Below are positions 25,261 through 38,955 of a stretch of DNA of 64,000 nucleotides, piece after piece. This stretch comes from Pelargonium tetragonum. Taxonomy: Eukaryota; Streptophyta; Magnoliopsida; Geraniales; Geraniaceae. Made by a program: the position numbers and the translations under genes. Position 1 is the stretch's first letter, and each line of letters opens with the position of its first letter. The notes under the pieces were generated by a model. The model saw only the letters and a program-made list of their open reading frames with translations. It was not told the origin of the DNA and made no database searches. Location: the NCBI GenBank assembly GCA_036897445.1, contig JAYMTL010000002.1, positions 310,001 to 374,000 of the forward strand, given 5' to 3'.

Positions 25261-28200
25261 AAAGCCCCCTTTCTCTCGACTCAGCTATTACGAAAAGGGA
25301 AGATAACATAGAAAGCCTAAAACAAACTCTTAGAAAACCCAGGTAATAAGTTAAGGAGTTTCAGATCCTTTTTAGTATTAGTAAGTAGCTGTTAGTCTGT
25401 TTTGTTTAACAACAAACCTCTTTATCTACCTATCTGTCTCCTTGGAGATAAGCTGAAGTATTCCTTATGTGCAATACCATTATAAGAATGTAGCGAGTCT
25501 ACCAAATCCCATCTTAAATGGAAACCTTTAGATTTAGTTATACCTCATACCTTATAGTATTCAGAGCAAGAGTCGGATGTAAAAAAATATACATGGAACA
25601 TATATGATCACATTCAGCCTTCGAAAAACCCAGAAATTAGAGCCACATCCTTCTCTTTTCAAGCCCTCCTTATTTAAAAGTTTAGTAAAATTTGGAAAGA
25701 ACCTGTCACTATTATATATACCCCTATTCCCCGGATTTACTGGAGCTGGTGTACCTTAGGCTAAAAGTGTATTGGAACATCAGCCATTTTGTATTTGCCT
25801 TTATTTAGTCCTTTTGAAAAAGATTTACTTATAAAAATCTAAGAATCTCTTTTGCTTCCTTTTTAAAGTAAAGCGGGTCTGTATCTATAAAGTTAAGGAG
25901 TTGCTTGTTCCTGTGTTTCTTTCTTTTTGGGATTTAAGGCTAATTATAAGGAAGTGGTATGCATAGCTAACACAGGACTGCTAATAAGCATAAGAGGGAA
26001 GGGTGTATGCATATGAAAAAAGCTCTACAAAGGTAATGTAATTAAGAAGGAAGTCACTTTATTTATTACTTTGTGGGCATAGTATCTGATTTTCAGGGTT
26101 AAAGCTGCTAGGTAACTCTTAAGATAAGTGGATTCCTTTTGTTTGGGTTCCTGATTAAAGGTCCTAAAGCTAAAGAAATTTGTTTCTAGAAATAAAAATT
26201 TAAGAGATTTTGATAGAAATCTCAACTTTTAAAGTACTCCTCATTATACAAATATAAGTGTTCTCGACTTGTGTTCTAGTTGCTGAACCTAGGAATTTCC
26301 CTGCTTCGTAAGTTTAAGGGAGTCAAAAATTTTATGCTGATGCAAAAAGAGGCTTGTAAAAAAAAAAAGACTCATGGGTACATAAAAGCAGATCCAACCC
26401 CATTGAGCCACCTTACACATGGAATAATTTAGATATTTTGCTAAGTCTTGCTCAGTCACATATTAATGTCCAAAATACGCAAGAGGAGCTAATCAACACG
26501 TTTCCGCTCGAAGTCATGGAAAGCCCGAGTTCCTATATAAGTATAAGTTTAGTGTTAGATTTCCGTTTGTAGAATTTGATATTAATTTTTTTCTTAAACC
26601 CCAGGAGAGTCTCCTACTAGTCTAGTATTATAGTGCTTATACTTAGGGTAGCAGGGACCCGTTAATGAGATATTTAGTATCCCTATATTTTCAAGTATGA
26701 ATAATTACAGGGTATAAGTGTTAAGAAGAGCTCTTGTATAATGAACCTTACTTTGTTCTTTTTGTGAATTCAATAAAGGGTATTCTTAGACCCGGTATAA
26801 ACATTTGAGATTGATATCCCTACAGGATTGCAGTACTAAAACTTTGACAAGTATCTCATGGAGCACCCCTTTGTCTATTTAGCCGGTGGACGTATCTAGC
26901 ATCTTCCATCTGAGGAGAAGCGTTAAATGCATTAATTAGTAAAGGCTCAAAGGTAGTGGGTAGTCCTTTTTGCTTAGTCTCTAGTCTGTACCTCTTGAAA
27001 AAGACCCTATTCAGGATATTCTATTTTTTTAGTTTAGAAGTAAAATGAAACAAAGCCTATGAAACTAAGGTTGGGTTACTAGATCTCTAATTTATTCTAA
27101 TAGTAAGGGCTCTAAGGGACTGCCTTAGCCAGGACTTTTGAATAGAAATTAGAGCGAGGAATTTAATACAAAACAGATTTTGAAAGACTTGTTGCTTCAT
27201 TTTATAGAGTTTCCAGTCACAAGAAGTTTATATGATAAAGAGGATCTTAATATCTCTCAAAACTAGGTATAGACTGGACAGAACACCTTGAAAATGAAAG
27301 CGAGTGTATTAGCACGCGTCAGGATAAAACTTCAAGGAATTTAGAATATCAAATACATAGTTTGTATACTATGTAAAGGACTCTATCTAAAAGGAGCCGC
27401 AAAAAACAAAATTGTTAAACCCCAGCCCCTTACTTATATTGAATATTGACGTAATGATAATTTACTTGCTTGTCCTCTATATAAAAGCTCTTAGAATCCA
27501 AGAAGGAACCCTTTAAGCTTTCCTGCGTTTTAAGACTTTAGTTTAGTTTTAAACCAGCCCGTCTAAAAACAACGCAATATAACAAAGTTATTCCCGACGT
27601 TAAGTTAAGTCAAAAGGCTCTGTTTTATAAGTTTAAACCTGTAACTTTTATGCTAATTAATATAGGAAATCCTACTACATAATAAAAAGAAAGCCAAAGA
27701 TTGGAGCAGTCCCCTTTGCAAGGTTTTACATAAAAATTTTATAAACCCTTCCTTAATATATCTATTTGTATTTCAAAAAGAATATACTTTCTAAAAAGCC
27801 TTGGGCCACATTCCAGGGATGTCTCTACTTATTTATAGCATTGGTTTGGGAGTTACACTACGTAAATTTGTTTCGCTCTATAACAACAGTTACCTAACAG
27901 CTAAGATTGATTATAAATGTGGTTTGCTCCTTCTAAATGAGGTCTTTTCGGAGTTAAAACTTTAGATAGCCACTCACTAAACTTAGTTGCTTTAATTTCA
28001 AAAACTAACTCTTAATTTAACTAGAATGCGTTTTTCTAGGACTAGCACAAAGGTTACCAAGGAGCCTCTTTTATTTATTTTGTATAATAAACCCGAAAAA
28101 ACCTTTAATTAGGGTTCACTACCAGTAGCGGCTCGTAAAAGAAGAGGCTGCTGCGTCAGGTATATATAAAGTCCTTTAAAGGTATATTAATATAATGACT

Positions 28201-28914
28201 ACATTTACCCGCGAACAAAAAGCAAAAAGGGCAGTCTAGAAGTGGCCCCGGTTATTCCAAATTCTTGTTTTCTAAAGCTATGGTTTATAAGTTTCTTAAT
28301 ACCAAAAGCCGGATTTAAGTTAAAAAAAAGGGAAACCTTATAAAAAGGAAAGGCTGTAGCTGTATTGTCTACCCGACTTGGAATCCTTTAAACGAAGACT
28401 CATATTCTCAATTTCCACTGATAGACGTTTTGACTTTGTTTGTCAAATACTTTTTATAACTTTTTCGTTTTATTCCTTTTTGTAATTAAAAGGTTCTCCT
28501 ATATCTTTCTAGTAACAAAGATACCGAAGAACCTTTTTCTAATTTTTTTAGTGTCCTGCCTATGAAGCGATGCTTACAACTCTATGTACTTGCAAAAAAA
28601 CTCATTACATTATTCCTTTAACTACAACTAAACTGCAGCAGCCCTTTACTAACTAGAACCCCGAGAAGAAACTATGCAAATACAACTTGCGGGTACCCTT
28701 ATTCCACCTATTCTATACCTGAACAGTAATTTCTTTAAGATTATAAGAAAGGGGTTGAGTAGAGTAATAATTAAGTTGTTATCTTTTTACTCTAATTGAT
28801 TTGACCTGCGTACTTTTTCTGGACTTCTCCTACTGTATAAAAAAGACAAAAACGCCTCCTCTTAACAGCTAAGGAAAAAGGCTCTAAAGCTTTAGCACGG
28901 AGGACCCCCTTCGA
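25261..28914. other. Gene-free AT-rich DNA
   Basis: No gene is supported. A minus-strand open frame at 26,025-26,225 has no recognisable motif. A run of eleven A lies at 26,358-26,368. The high-coordinate end abuts the C-terminal end of a minus-strand copia remnant at 28,915, so the 3' LTR of that element would be expected just below 28.9 kb. I could not define its edges. Confidence 0.5.
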
Positions 28915-29370
28915 TTAATATTTCATTTCTAGTGACTCCACTTTTTTGAACAAGGAGCTCTTTACCCTGGCAACTCCCTTCTTAGCTATTATACTCTTTA
29001 GGTTGCATGCTTGGCTTAGAGACTTTACTCTAGTAGGAAGCTCAATTAAATAACAAAATTTCGTTCGTTTTATACTCGGTAATTGACTCTTAAAGTTTTC
29101 TTCTTCCCTTACACAACACAAGGTAAATACCCCGAAAAGTTCTGTAATAAGTTATACATCTAACAAAGCTTTTTTGTGTCCAGTTTAATTCTATACTACG
29201 GAGGAAACCTCGCAGAGTCTGTTTTTTAAGTAAGTAAAACGAAGCGGATACCCTCCTTGGATTAGGATCTCCACTGAAATACTCCATTTATTCGTTAGGA
29301 TAGAACAAAACTCCTGTCCTTTTTCTATTTCTAAGCCTCAGGATCTTCCTGCAGCAGAAGCGCGTTATAT
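28915..29370 (-). mobile_element. Ty1/copia fossil: RNase H domain to the end of Pol
   Basis: This is the longest collinear match in the window. Reading the minus strand from 29,362 downward gives RKILRLRN and RTGVLFYP (compare AAKRILRYLKGT...GLLY). Next comes FSGDPNPRRVSASFYLLKK (compare DFAGDP.TRRSTSGYLFLLKG). Near the end are IELPTRVK and GVARVKSSLFKKVESLEM (compare LEYIPT..QLAD.LTK.LPR.KFE.FR.LLGM). These are the successive landmarks of copia RNase H and the Pol C-terminus, which degrades the RNA strand during reverse transcription. It is a fossil with many breaks and is old. The 3' LTR should lie below 28.9 kb but is not recognisable. Confidence 0.58.
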
Positions 29371-31075
29371 AAAGGCAGCCGCTGAAAGAAGGTAGATATT
29401 TGGCATTTTTATTTACAATTGAAAGTAGATAAGAGGTTATTCCCGCTTTTGTCTTTCTGTACTATAAAAAAAGAAACACGTAAAGTAGAATCGTAGGGCT
29501 GGGGAATTCTGCTTATTATAGAGTAAAATAACCCAATCAATAAGATCTAAACAAGTACTATAACGCTTATTCAAGAGGGTCTCTAAGGGACTCTCCCTTT
29601 TCTTATTCTACTTTAGTACACCCTGCGCATTGTTACTTTCTGAACCTCTTAGTTTTACAGAACAAGGGCTCCTTACTAAATAGTTTTACTAATCGCCTAG
29701 ATTTGAGCATTCCACAGATAAGGGATTGACCAAAGTTAGTACTTCCTCTTTACCTTAAAAGACTCTTCTATCTATAAGTAAGATCTCAAAATTTAGCGGT
29801 CTCTTTACAGAGTTCACAATTTAAAGTAAAGGATGTTAGCAAACTTTTAGCTATCAAGAGTCCCCATATATTAGGGTCCATATCCCATATCCTAGTGTGT
29901 AACCTTCCTTTAGATTTTCTATTAGAGTGTTTAGCAGCTTTATATGAAGCCCTCGGGGTTACTTTGGCCTATCCACAACTCACATTGAGATTCTAACAAA
30001 GTTAAGTATAAACTCTAAAAAATTTCTTCTATATAACTAGATTCTTATACTATTGTAAATACAACTGCCACTAATAGGTAACAAAAAACTCCTTGGGTTA
30101 TACTTAAGGCTTAGGCAATAATACAATAAGAAATTCGGATTGGGGTACTACAAGTGTCAATTCGCTGAAGATTAAGATAGGAAAGTTTTAAAATGTTCAG
30201 TAACAAGGTAATATCAAGAGGCCGGCTTTTTCTTATGTTGTTTTAGCCAGGGCCCCTTTTGTAATACCTGACTTAAATGTCTCTAAATCTCGCAATTAAA
30301 AGGGTGCTTTGTTCCGTTATAGAATATTAACATTGTAAAATTCGAATAAAACTAGGGTTTCTACGAACTTTTCTTCAAGGAGTTCCTTTACAGCTCTTCA
30401 AAATTAGCCTTTATAAGTTTATAAGGGGCACTTCCGGATGTACTATGTATTTGTTGCAACTCGCGCGTATAAAATTTTAGTTTTTGGTACTTTTCTAAGG
30501 ATTTTAAATTTAAAGCGGTGGGCGAGGAATTCCTTCCACTTTATTGCAAGAAGGTTTTTCCTTTTTATTTTATGTCTTCCTGAACGAGTGAGAAAAACTT
30601 AAGATACTCTTTAGTTTACCAAAGAAGTGCTCCTTACTTTTTAGGTAAGCCGCGCGTTTTATACTCAGAAGTTATGACTAGTTTTTACAAGGTAGCCCTC
30701 TTCAATTAAAATTCGTGACAAAGACTTCTTATTAAAGGGAGTTTAACCTATCGAGACAGAGCCTGGGAAAACAAGAGGACCCTTTTTTCGTAACTCTTAA
30801 GTTTTTTTCGGCAGGAGCATCCCCTAATTAAAAAACTGTGTAACCAGCAGAAAGTTAGAGTAGTTTTTAGAGATTATAGTGGACTTTCTAAAGGAATAGG
30901 GAACTCCTCCTAAAATTACAAGCATCTTTCAAGCTTTTAGTTACCAACTTTTTACAGTGTAGATAATCGAGGGCTTTGAACAGTTTCTCATTCTAACAAG
31001 TCCTTTTTTTGGTCTGAAAAGTCAATATTTTTTTATTTATAGAAAGATCGTTCTTGTGACTTGGGTAGAACCTCG
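29371..31075. other. Gene-free AT-rich DNA, probable copia remains at low end
   Basis: RT of the minus-strand copia remnant at 28.9-29.4 kb should lie here. The first 100 bases show faint resemblance to the segment before AAKRILRY. Further up nothing is recognised, and the next piece, at 31.08 kb, is gypsy-like. At least one insertion boundary between the two families therefore lies in this stretch. Confidence 0.45.
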
Positions 31076-31258
31076 TTATAAACTGTATGTAAATAGAGGC
31101 TTTAAACTGGGTGGATTTTTTACAGAATATTTTAGAGACGTTAATAAAACCTTGTACTTAAGAGCAAACTTTTTTATAATTTTATAATTGACAGCGAATT
31201 TGATAAGGAACTCTCGAAAGATTTTTTCTAAGTTGTTTTGCTTAAGAAAGGCGGACAA
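31076..31258 (-). mobile_element. Ty3/gypsy fossil: RT-RNase H connection
   Basis: The minus-strand frame contains FREFLIKFAVNYKIIKKFA followed by LLTSLKYSVK. This matches the highly conserved gypsy stretch VRSFLGFANFYRRFIKNFS.IA.PLT.L.KK, which links the reverse transcriptase to RNase H. The spacing between the NYK..IK block and LLT.L is as in the family. The piece is only about 60 codons, broken and old. Its strand agrees with the gypsy RT remnant at 25.0 kb, but the 6-kb gap with copia sequence between argues for a different insertion. Confidence 0.48.
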
Positions 31259-34200
31259 TGCTTTTGTACTCTAGTTTTCTAAAAGGGGAGCTCTAGGAAT
31301 GCCTTAAAACGAACGGAAAAAAAGTAAAAAAAATCTAATCAATATCAAAAAAAGTAGAAGAAAGCTTAAGTATTAAACTAGGAACTTTTTGGACGGCTAT
31401 TTAGGGTACATCCAGAGTAAAGCTGTTTCTTAGTACTGTACTTATGATTTTTATATTTCAATTTCCAAGAACTCTTCATAATACTAAATTGAAAAACTCC
31501 ACCTAACATGGGTGTTCCTGAAATTGCTACAAAAAAAGTCTCCCTTTTAATTCCGTTTACCCACCCTATATTACTTAAAACTAGAATCTACCCAAGGCTC
31601 TTAAGTGGATATCTTAGGAGCCCTTCTGTAAAATGATAAACCTACAAAAGTAATTTCTAGGCGCTTTTTCTTTAGCGGAGTCCTAGCTTTTTTAGTACAT
31701 AGTATAGCCTCCTCTTTTTCTACATAGCGCCCTATAGAGTTTTGTGACAGGACAATAACCTGAACACTTGCTTTGTACGGATACTCCTTACTTAACCTAC
31801 TTTGACAGGAAGGTCAGTACAGGAAAAACTATAAACCAGCTAAAAAAAGTTTAATAATAAGTAATGAAAGGGTTAGTCTTGTCAAGAAGGAAGATATAAT
31901 GTCAAATTCGGGCCTATAAGGATCCAAAAAAGCCTCTATCTAGTATCTAGGTTTAGCCCCGACCCTAATAGGGTTTATAGACAATTTCGATTAAAATCCC
32001 CGGTAAAGAAAGAGTATCCATAGCGCATGCCTAGTCGAGTCCACTTACTATATTCAATTTTCCACCGCCTCTAGCAAAAGCGTTCCTGTGTAACTATAAG
32101 TCTTCCATAAAAGGCCCTAACACATATAAAAGGAAAACCGGTATTACTAGACTCCTTACTGGGGCAAACCCGGGATTAGAACTCCTCACTAATATTATAC
32201 TTTTCAAAGACAACTTCACTTTATTAAAGGAATGAAAAGACTCTACTCGTTTAGTGGGAGCGCTTCTAAGACCCTATGCTGAAATCCTTCTTAGGAATAC
32301 CCGAAAGGCAGAATTTGCCCCTATCCAATTTAGTATTCCAACCGTAGAAGAGACCGAAAAACTAAAACTTTAACTTGTAATTAGACCTCGAAAAGCAGCA
32401 CTAATTAAACTAATTAAATAAGTCGCCTTCCCTCGAGAAAACCCACATCCCTAGCTTAACCCAAAAAGGGATAATAAGGGGTACTTTAGTACCTCCCAGA
32501 ATTTGAGAAATTACTATCCTTAAAGAGCATCTACTAGCGCATAAAACTTTGACTACATCCTGTAGAATCTCTTATAAACACTTAAACAAGAATGCTATGT
32601 AACGAAATAAAAGATGAAGGTAGGGTAAAAGAAAAGGCTCGGGAAAGCTTGAACTAGGGATAGTTGACACGGGAATTAATACTTAATACTATAGATATTC
32701 TTGTCGGGATTTAGAATGTAACTTAATTTAGAAAAACCAAAATAAGTAAAGGGTACTAGCTCCGATATATTCCTAAGTTTCCGGTATTTCTGAATAAATG
32801 TAATCCTGCGTGGAAGGCTTTGGATTCGGTCAAAGAATAGAGTTTCTTTAAAGAAACTCCTGAATTATTTATATGTGCTCGATCTTATTAAAAGCAAACC
32901 CTATAAGATAAAAGAGAGGGTCCAAGAGAATACTATGGTCCGATACGAGGTACCCATATGGAAATGCTTTTTACAAGGGTTCCTAACTAAAAATGGATTA
33001 AATCAGATTTCAGTAATTAGGTAGTTTTTACAAGGCCGTCGATCAAGATCAAGGAGACCCCTTCTTCCTACGAAACTTGATTAGACATTTCCACAAGTGT
33101 ATTAAAAATAGCTGCAGCGTGTTATTACTCTCTAAGGAATGGGAGCTTAAAGAAGAGCTCCTATTTTCCTGTAACCCAGTTATGAACCGATTAAAGACTC
33201 GGACTAAAAGCAAACATTACACTTACAGGGCTTCCCTTTTATAGAATCTTTAAATAAATGTTACAGAGATATAAGGAGTTTCTAACCAAGCGCGGGCTTA
33301 GGCACAAGCCTGAATTTAGATATTAAATTAAAGATGGAATGTATAAGTATTTGTTAAAGCTCCAAAATCCCCTGTAATTATAATCTTCCTTTTTTGAGAA
33401 AAACCCCAGAATTCAATTCCTTAATCTTTATATCAAGTGGTTTAGATGCTCACTTTCTATCGAACAGGAGGGTAGAGCGGAGTACGAAACTATCCGTAAG
33501 GGAAGGTGTAGAAAAAAGCTATGCTATGGTAAACTAAGTATTAAATGTAATAGGAATCCACTTTATAGGAGGGCTTTCCCTATAGAATTGGGTTTAACTT
33601 ATAGGAAAAACTTTACTAAAGGATATGCAGAAAAAGGGGGCTAGTATAAGGTTTGAATCTGAAATTTTAGTCTTTTATATCTAAAGTAATTGCTTAGAGA
33701 TTAGTAGATACTTTATCATTAATAAGGGCACCATGCTGAGCGAGGATTTTCCTCTTACTTTTCGATAGAAATTTGGGATTTTATACTTTATAATAGTAGT
33801 TATAGTTTACTTATTTATCAAAAGCATTAAAATGGCCCTAGAATCCTTTTACTAAGTTTAGGTTTTACCCGGATATCATATCTACTATGAAATGAATAGT
33901 AAGCGGAACTTTTCGGGTTTCAATATGGAATACTGTAGTACGGAGATCCTAAAGGGAAAGAAATTCCCTTTTATTAGGGCGTCTTATACCTAGTAATAGA
34001 GTTCTATAAACTCGCCGAAGCCCCGCGCGAGGTATGCTATATAAAGAGGGTCTGGTTTTTAGTTAAATGTAGTACCCATTACGAAAGGACTCTATAAAAT
34101 TCTAATAGGCTTCGAAGGTTGCTAGTTATTTTCTCTTTGACTTTGGTACCAGTAACATAAATTAGAAGTCTCCTTACCTTATTTCAATCTTTCATTCCCT

Positions 34201-36358
34201 TAAAATCTCTCAAGGGCTTCCATCCCATATCTGTATAGTTAGTCTTTGCCTATTTGTCTGTAATTTTATACTAAGTTCCAGCCGTCTTATTCTTCTTTAC
34301 TTGAGAATGTAGTATACAAAGCTACGGAAAAGGATGAAAATCTTCAGAGTCAAGCTATGAAAGGTAGTCGCGAGCTCGAGCAGGACTTTTTGAAGCTAAG
34401 AGACTCTATAGGACACTTAATAGTATTTTGTAGGGGCATTTCCAGCTGTTTAATTAGATCTGCTAAAATTTTAGACCTGTCTCTTTGTTTTGCAATCTCC
34501 TTTACTAAAAATCGGACTTTCATTATCTGAGTTTTGTTAAAAAAGCTATTTGGTATAAGGATAACCTTCGTTTAGAGATACCGGCCAAGCCACCCCTAGC
34601 AGCTATTATATTAAGTATGTAAATTTCGCTGAAACAGAATATTTCACTTAGTATTTAAAAAACAAGTTCTATCGTAGTTTTTTCATGCGTTATAATATGA
34701 GTTAACATGCCCTGTGGGGGTTTTTCCTTACGTTTTGGAAGTTGCAGAAATTTTTAGTATAGAAATTCAGTCTGTTTGTTTAGAGTCCTATAGCTAATAT
34801 AGAGACAAAGTCCCGGCTAAAAACTACTGCAGGAATTTCTTAGCACATAGGTTTACTAAACCAAGCTCCAAAAATTTAAGCTTGTATTCCTTTTTGGAAG
34901 TACTCAAACTCTTAGGGATTCCTAGATTGCTTAACAAGCAGTGCCTTACGGATAGAAAGATCCATGTTAGAAACTTAAAATCATACCTCTTTTACTTTAT
35001 GTATCCCGAGTCATCATAACTAAAGACCCCTACGCAATACAACTATAAGGTTACCCACATTCACCTATTTTAAAACAAGTTTTAAGAGCCTCAGTTTCTT
35101 TCAAAGGAATATAAAGAATTGAGTACAGAAAGACCACTTATCCTAGGCAAAAAACTTCACTACATTTAGTAAAATATACAACCTATTTGATTTGCTCTAA
35201 ATATTCTAATTTACCTTTAACGGGAAGCCTTTACTCGGATGCTTTTCAAGAAATCCTTTTTGAAATATAGTTAATAACTCCTGTAGTCAGAGCAAAAGGA
35301 GCTTGAGGAATAGTTAGTCTGAGTACTCCCTTTGTTTCTTTCATTCACATTAGCTTTATATTTAGATAATGCTCGGTTTAGGCATAAATTAACCGTGGTA
35401 TAGTGTTAACCCCTATTAGGCTGCTTTGTACTTAGAAATCTTTCATTATATGGGTATCCCCTGCTTATGCATAATACGTTTTTTGTCTGCCTCGTAAGAA
35501 AACTTAGCGACAAAGTGGCATATATTAAAATGTCAAAAGAATCTAAAGGATTCTTGAATAAAAGTCCTCTCAGGTGGCACGCAAAAAAATACATAACAGT
35601 AAATAAAAATGTAAGTTTTCACTCTCTTATCCCTGTAAACAACACAAGAAGAAAAAAACTCCAAAACTCCCTAGCTAAGCACAGGTTCGGATGATTAATC
35701 CTAAGGAGCCCTTTACTACTGGAATGGGAAAGATCATTCTACTAGAGTAAGTCAAGAAAAAATCTTATTGTATTGTAATGTCCTCTTTTCTGACCTGTAC
35801 TGTAAGAGGAGATAATGAATAAATTGATGTATTAGACCGCTCCTATTTTTTCAGGAGATGCCCCTTTATCCTAGAAAAGCATACTCATTGTACTTAGCAG
35901 TAATAGTGCACTTAGAAGCTTCATTTCTATTTAAAGGAGTTTGACCTAACTTCGTATTCCAATTTACAACTTAGAGCTGTTCCAGAATTGCTCTTCAAGG
36001 AAAGGGGTACTGCAAAAAGGGAGAACCCATCAGTGAATTTTACCTATTAGCTTTAATCGAATATAACTGAAATTCGAACTCTTGCTTTTATATGCATTCC
36101 TGTTTTACTTGTTTACTAGCAGCGGGGTATAGTAGCTATTCTATAACAAATAGGGGCTTGCCGTTTAGTTATGGTAAAGCGGCTTTTAACTATGAATAGA
36201 AATAGTGCTTAATTACATTACCTTTCTGTTTTTGAAATGAAAATGGGTTTTTCCTCTGGAAACCTAACTAATATATTAGTGGCCCGCAAAGTCTGGGGTT
36301 ACAATTTACTTTATCAAGAACAAGCTTAGCAAAAGTTTTTATTTAAGTCGCAGTATCC
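31259..36358. other. Gene-free AT-rich DNA
   Basis: No gene is supported in these 5 kb. Overlapping open frames on both strands at 35,406-35,694 have no motif I recognise. A perfect 20-bp palindrome lies at 32,840-32,859 and is listed separately. Otherwise the usual TpA-rich sequence is seen, with scattered GG..CC clusters. Confidence 0.5.
32840..32859. repeat. Perfect 20-bp palindrome
   Basis: GAGTTTCTTTAAAGAAACTC is its own reverse complement over 10-bp arms with no loop. About 0.2 such palindromes would be expected by chance in a 64-kb sequence of this composition, so it is only mildly notable. It sits in gene-free DNA with no adjacent feature and no sign of being a binding site or element end. 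Confidence 0.5.
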
Positions 36359-36616
36359 TTATATTCTTTTTCGACTGCATTCCTTAGTCAGCGCATTGTA
36401 GGGTTTCTTCAACACATTTGAACTACTCATTGTATTTTTACTGCTCAGTTGCTGAGATATATTGGCCTCGGCGATTATCGTACAAACACTACACTTATTA
36501 ATATCCCAGCGAATTGACTTTAAATATAAGATCCCCAACAAGGAAATTCGCGGTATACCTGCAATATCTTTGCCTGAACCGATTAAAAAACCCCTTTGAA
36601 ATACCCAAGTACCCAT
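36359..36616 (-). mobile_element. Ty1/copia fossil: RNase H domain
   Basis: The minus-strand frame of 85 codons reads GSGKDIAGIP, then ILYLKSIRWDINKCSV, then TIIAEANIS. This follows copia RNase H: GYSDSDWAGD, then YIFLL.G..ISW.SK.Q.SV, then STTEAEYIS. Sequence immediately upstream on the same strand has a faint RG.RRIRTW resemblance to the preceding RVLRYLKGT segment in another frame. It is the second copia RNase H remnant on the minus strand in 8 kb, so at least two copia copies decayed here. It is broken and old, with no LTR edges seen. Confidence 0.45.
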
Positions 36617-37017
36617 ATTTAACTAACGAGAACCAAGTTCTTATCCTTCTTTAACCCCTTTAGGCCTCGGCGGCTTATACCTAACATTCATATCTCTTTG
36701 TATTATTTACCTTGACTAGCTTAAAAGGTATAATAGAGCCCCTAAATTATTAAAAGAATTTGCAAGTTATCCTTTTCAGCTCCCGTTGATATTAAAGATT
36801 AAGCCTTTTATCCGCAAAAACTCTACTTTAATAGGGTCCTAGCCTGGCAATCCCCTAACTCTTAAGGAGGAAAAGGCTTTGGGCAGGTCTAACAAATAGC
36901 TTATCCAAGGATACCAAAATGAATTTAAACTATAAATCTCGAACAAACATACTGAGAAAGGACTCTAGACCCTTTTTACACTTCCACAGCTTAAGCTTAG
37001 GGGAAACCCTGCCCTTT

Positions 37018-37110
37018 TGTCTTAGTCTTCATAGCTATACCTGGCTATACCTGCTTTCCTAACTGCTATACTTTTTACTCTTCTACGCCCTACCTGTACC
37101 TTAACTACCT
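37018..37110 (-). mobile_element. Tyr/Ser/Arg-rich coding relic, copy 1
   Basis: The plus strand is strongly pyrimidine-rich and contains a perfect tandem duplication of GCTATACCTG (37,034-37,053). Read on the minus strand, one frame gives short Tyr-Ser/Arg-Tyr strings such as ESRYS. Similar strings occur on the same strand at 40.3-40.4 kb and 53.1 kb. Low-complexity Tyr/Ser/Arg segments are plausible for retroelement Gag tails, but the family is not identified. It is broken and old. The alternative is unrelated low-complexity DNA. Confidence 0.25.
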
Positions 37111-38955
37111 TTGGCCAGTAATATACTATTAAATAGTAAAGTCAACCCGGGGTTCCTCTAAAATATAGAAATAAAGTACTCTTACCCGGAGAATCTCTTG
37201 ACAACAAAGGATAACTTTCCCGTACCCAGGAATCTTGGAGCTTATAAGAAGAAAATGTGTTGAAAATCAATCCTAATGAACTGAAGTTTTTAAACAAGCG
37301 TTTACATGCTATTAGCTGCCTTTGCATTCCTTAAGTTTGTAGTTTTTAAGTAAAGGAAATCCATGACTTTCTTTTAATTCTTTTAGTTAAGTTAGTAGAA
37401 GTTTATCCCTGAGTCTAAGATTAACTGCTGAAACCTACCTATATGGGACTTGAATCTCTGACCTTTGACTCGAAAAAAGGTTGTAGGATTTTTCTTTATA
37501 ATTAAGAGAAAACCCACCCATACTCCTAGAAAAAAGGAGGGGCCCTTCATAATATTGAAATAACAAGTGTATTCCTTTTTTTATCCGGGGGCGCTCCGTT
37601 ATTGAGGGGTGTGAGAAAGCTTACCCTAAGAAGGAATTTTTTTAGTCTAAAAGTTTCCGCAAGGATTCACCTCCTAAGAGAATAAGAAAGAATCCCTAAG
37701 AAAATAAGTTATAAAAGGCAACTAACTCCTTCTAGAAATCTAGAAGCGAAACTCCTCTCAACTGTCCATCCAAAAAAGTTAAAAGTTATCCGTATAGACG
37801 AGTGACCCTAAAGGCTTTCTAGACGGAGTACTGTACAAAAGCTATACTAAGGTCAGAACCAAATTTTTGAGGCTAGCCCGGTATCAACTTCCGAGGCAGA
37901 ATATCTAGGCATCTAAAGGAATTCCAGTAAGTTCAAGTCCTATCGCTTACAAGTTAAACTTTAGAGTATAGAAGGGATTCCTCTCGGGTTTTTCTTTTTG
38001 CATTAAATTAAGGCGAGAGCTTGGAGTTTCTTTCTAAGGATTTAGGGCAGGTAAATGAATAGGGCACTCATAAGCAAGCAAGAGAGTCTTTCCTTCCTTA
38101 TTGTAAAATTCAATTTTACAAGTTAAGTAAGTCTACTTTCAAAAGCGGGTGTAAGTTTTACAAGCAGGGCAGTTTCATAATAAAGTGAATAGTGCATATA
38201 AGAAATTACACATAAAAGGAGACTAACACGTGTTACGCACAAGATTAGAACTAGCCGTGAATGCATTCTTAATCAGCTGTTACCAAATAGACGCCCTCTA
38301 CTGACGACACTACCTTAAGATAAATATACCAAAGATTCCCTCTATCTAGTATAATTGCGTTTTAAAAGATTTTTAAGAAGGTACGGTTTAGGCATGGAGA
38401 TAGCATAGCTCGAGATAGCACAACGAGCAAGGATCTAATTGGCGGCACCGATAAAGAATATAAACAAAAGGGAGTTATAGGGCATAAACAACGCAAACTA
38501 GAAAAGGATCCTCTAATTGAAGTGAAAATACTTTACGGGAATTTAACTAACTAAAAATCTTATAAATCTAAGGAGCTGGAAGAAATGGAACTAATTAGGC
38601 CACGGTTGACCGACTACGACACAATATAAGACAATCTACGCTTCACAGGATTCTGGGATATCTTTCCCTGTTTTAGAGACCCCTTACTTTAAACTTTAAT
38701 CTACCGCGTCTTATAGTCAAAGTAGTACTATGGGCCTTCTCTTTCAAATGCGGTGACCAAGCGCATGAAACTCTTTCTGATCTAAGCACTAATGAGAAAC
38801 TTAACTGCTTATGTCTATCAACCAAATAAAGACTATCCGCGTCTATTCTATAAGGAATAAGGTAGCCAGCCATTAAGTGTTTCGGGAATAATACTAGGAA
38901 GCTCTTATAATTTCTGTTTAAATCCTTTTTTTGAATGAGTCCTACTTGTAATTAG

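Noticed and set aside
26033-26047. 15-bp match to the LTR block AGGTAATGTAATTAA
   Set aside because: Several such matches are expected by chance and no other LTR landmark is present nearby.
35406-35694. Overlapping open frames on both strands
   Set aside because: No recognisable motif on either strand; neither frame continues or has neighbours of a known family.
38673-38873. Minus-strand open frame of 66 codons
   Set aside because: Contains mixed residues but no family landmark I can name; length is within chance expectation.
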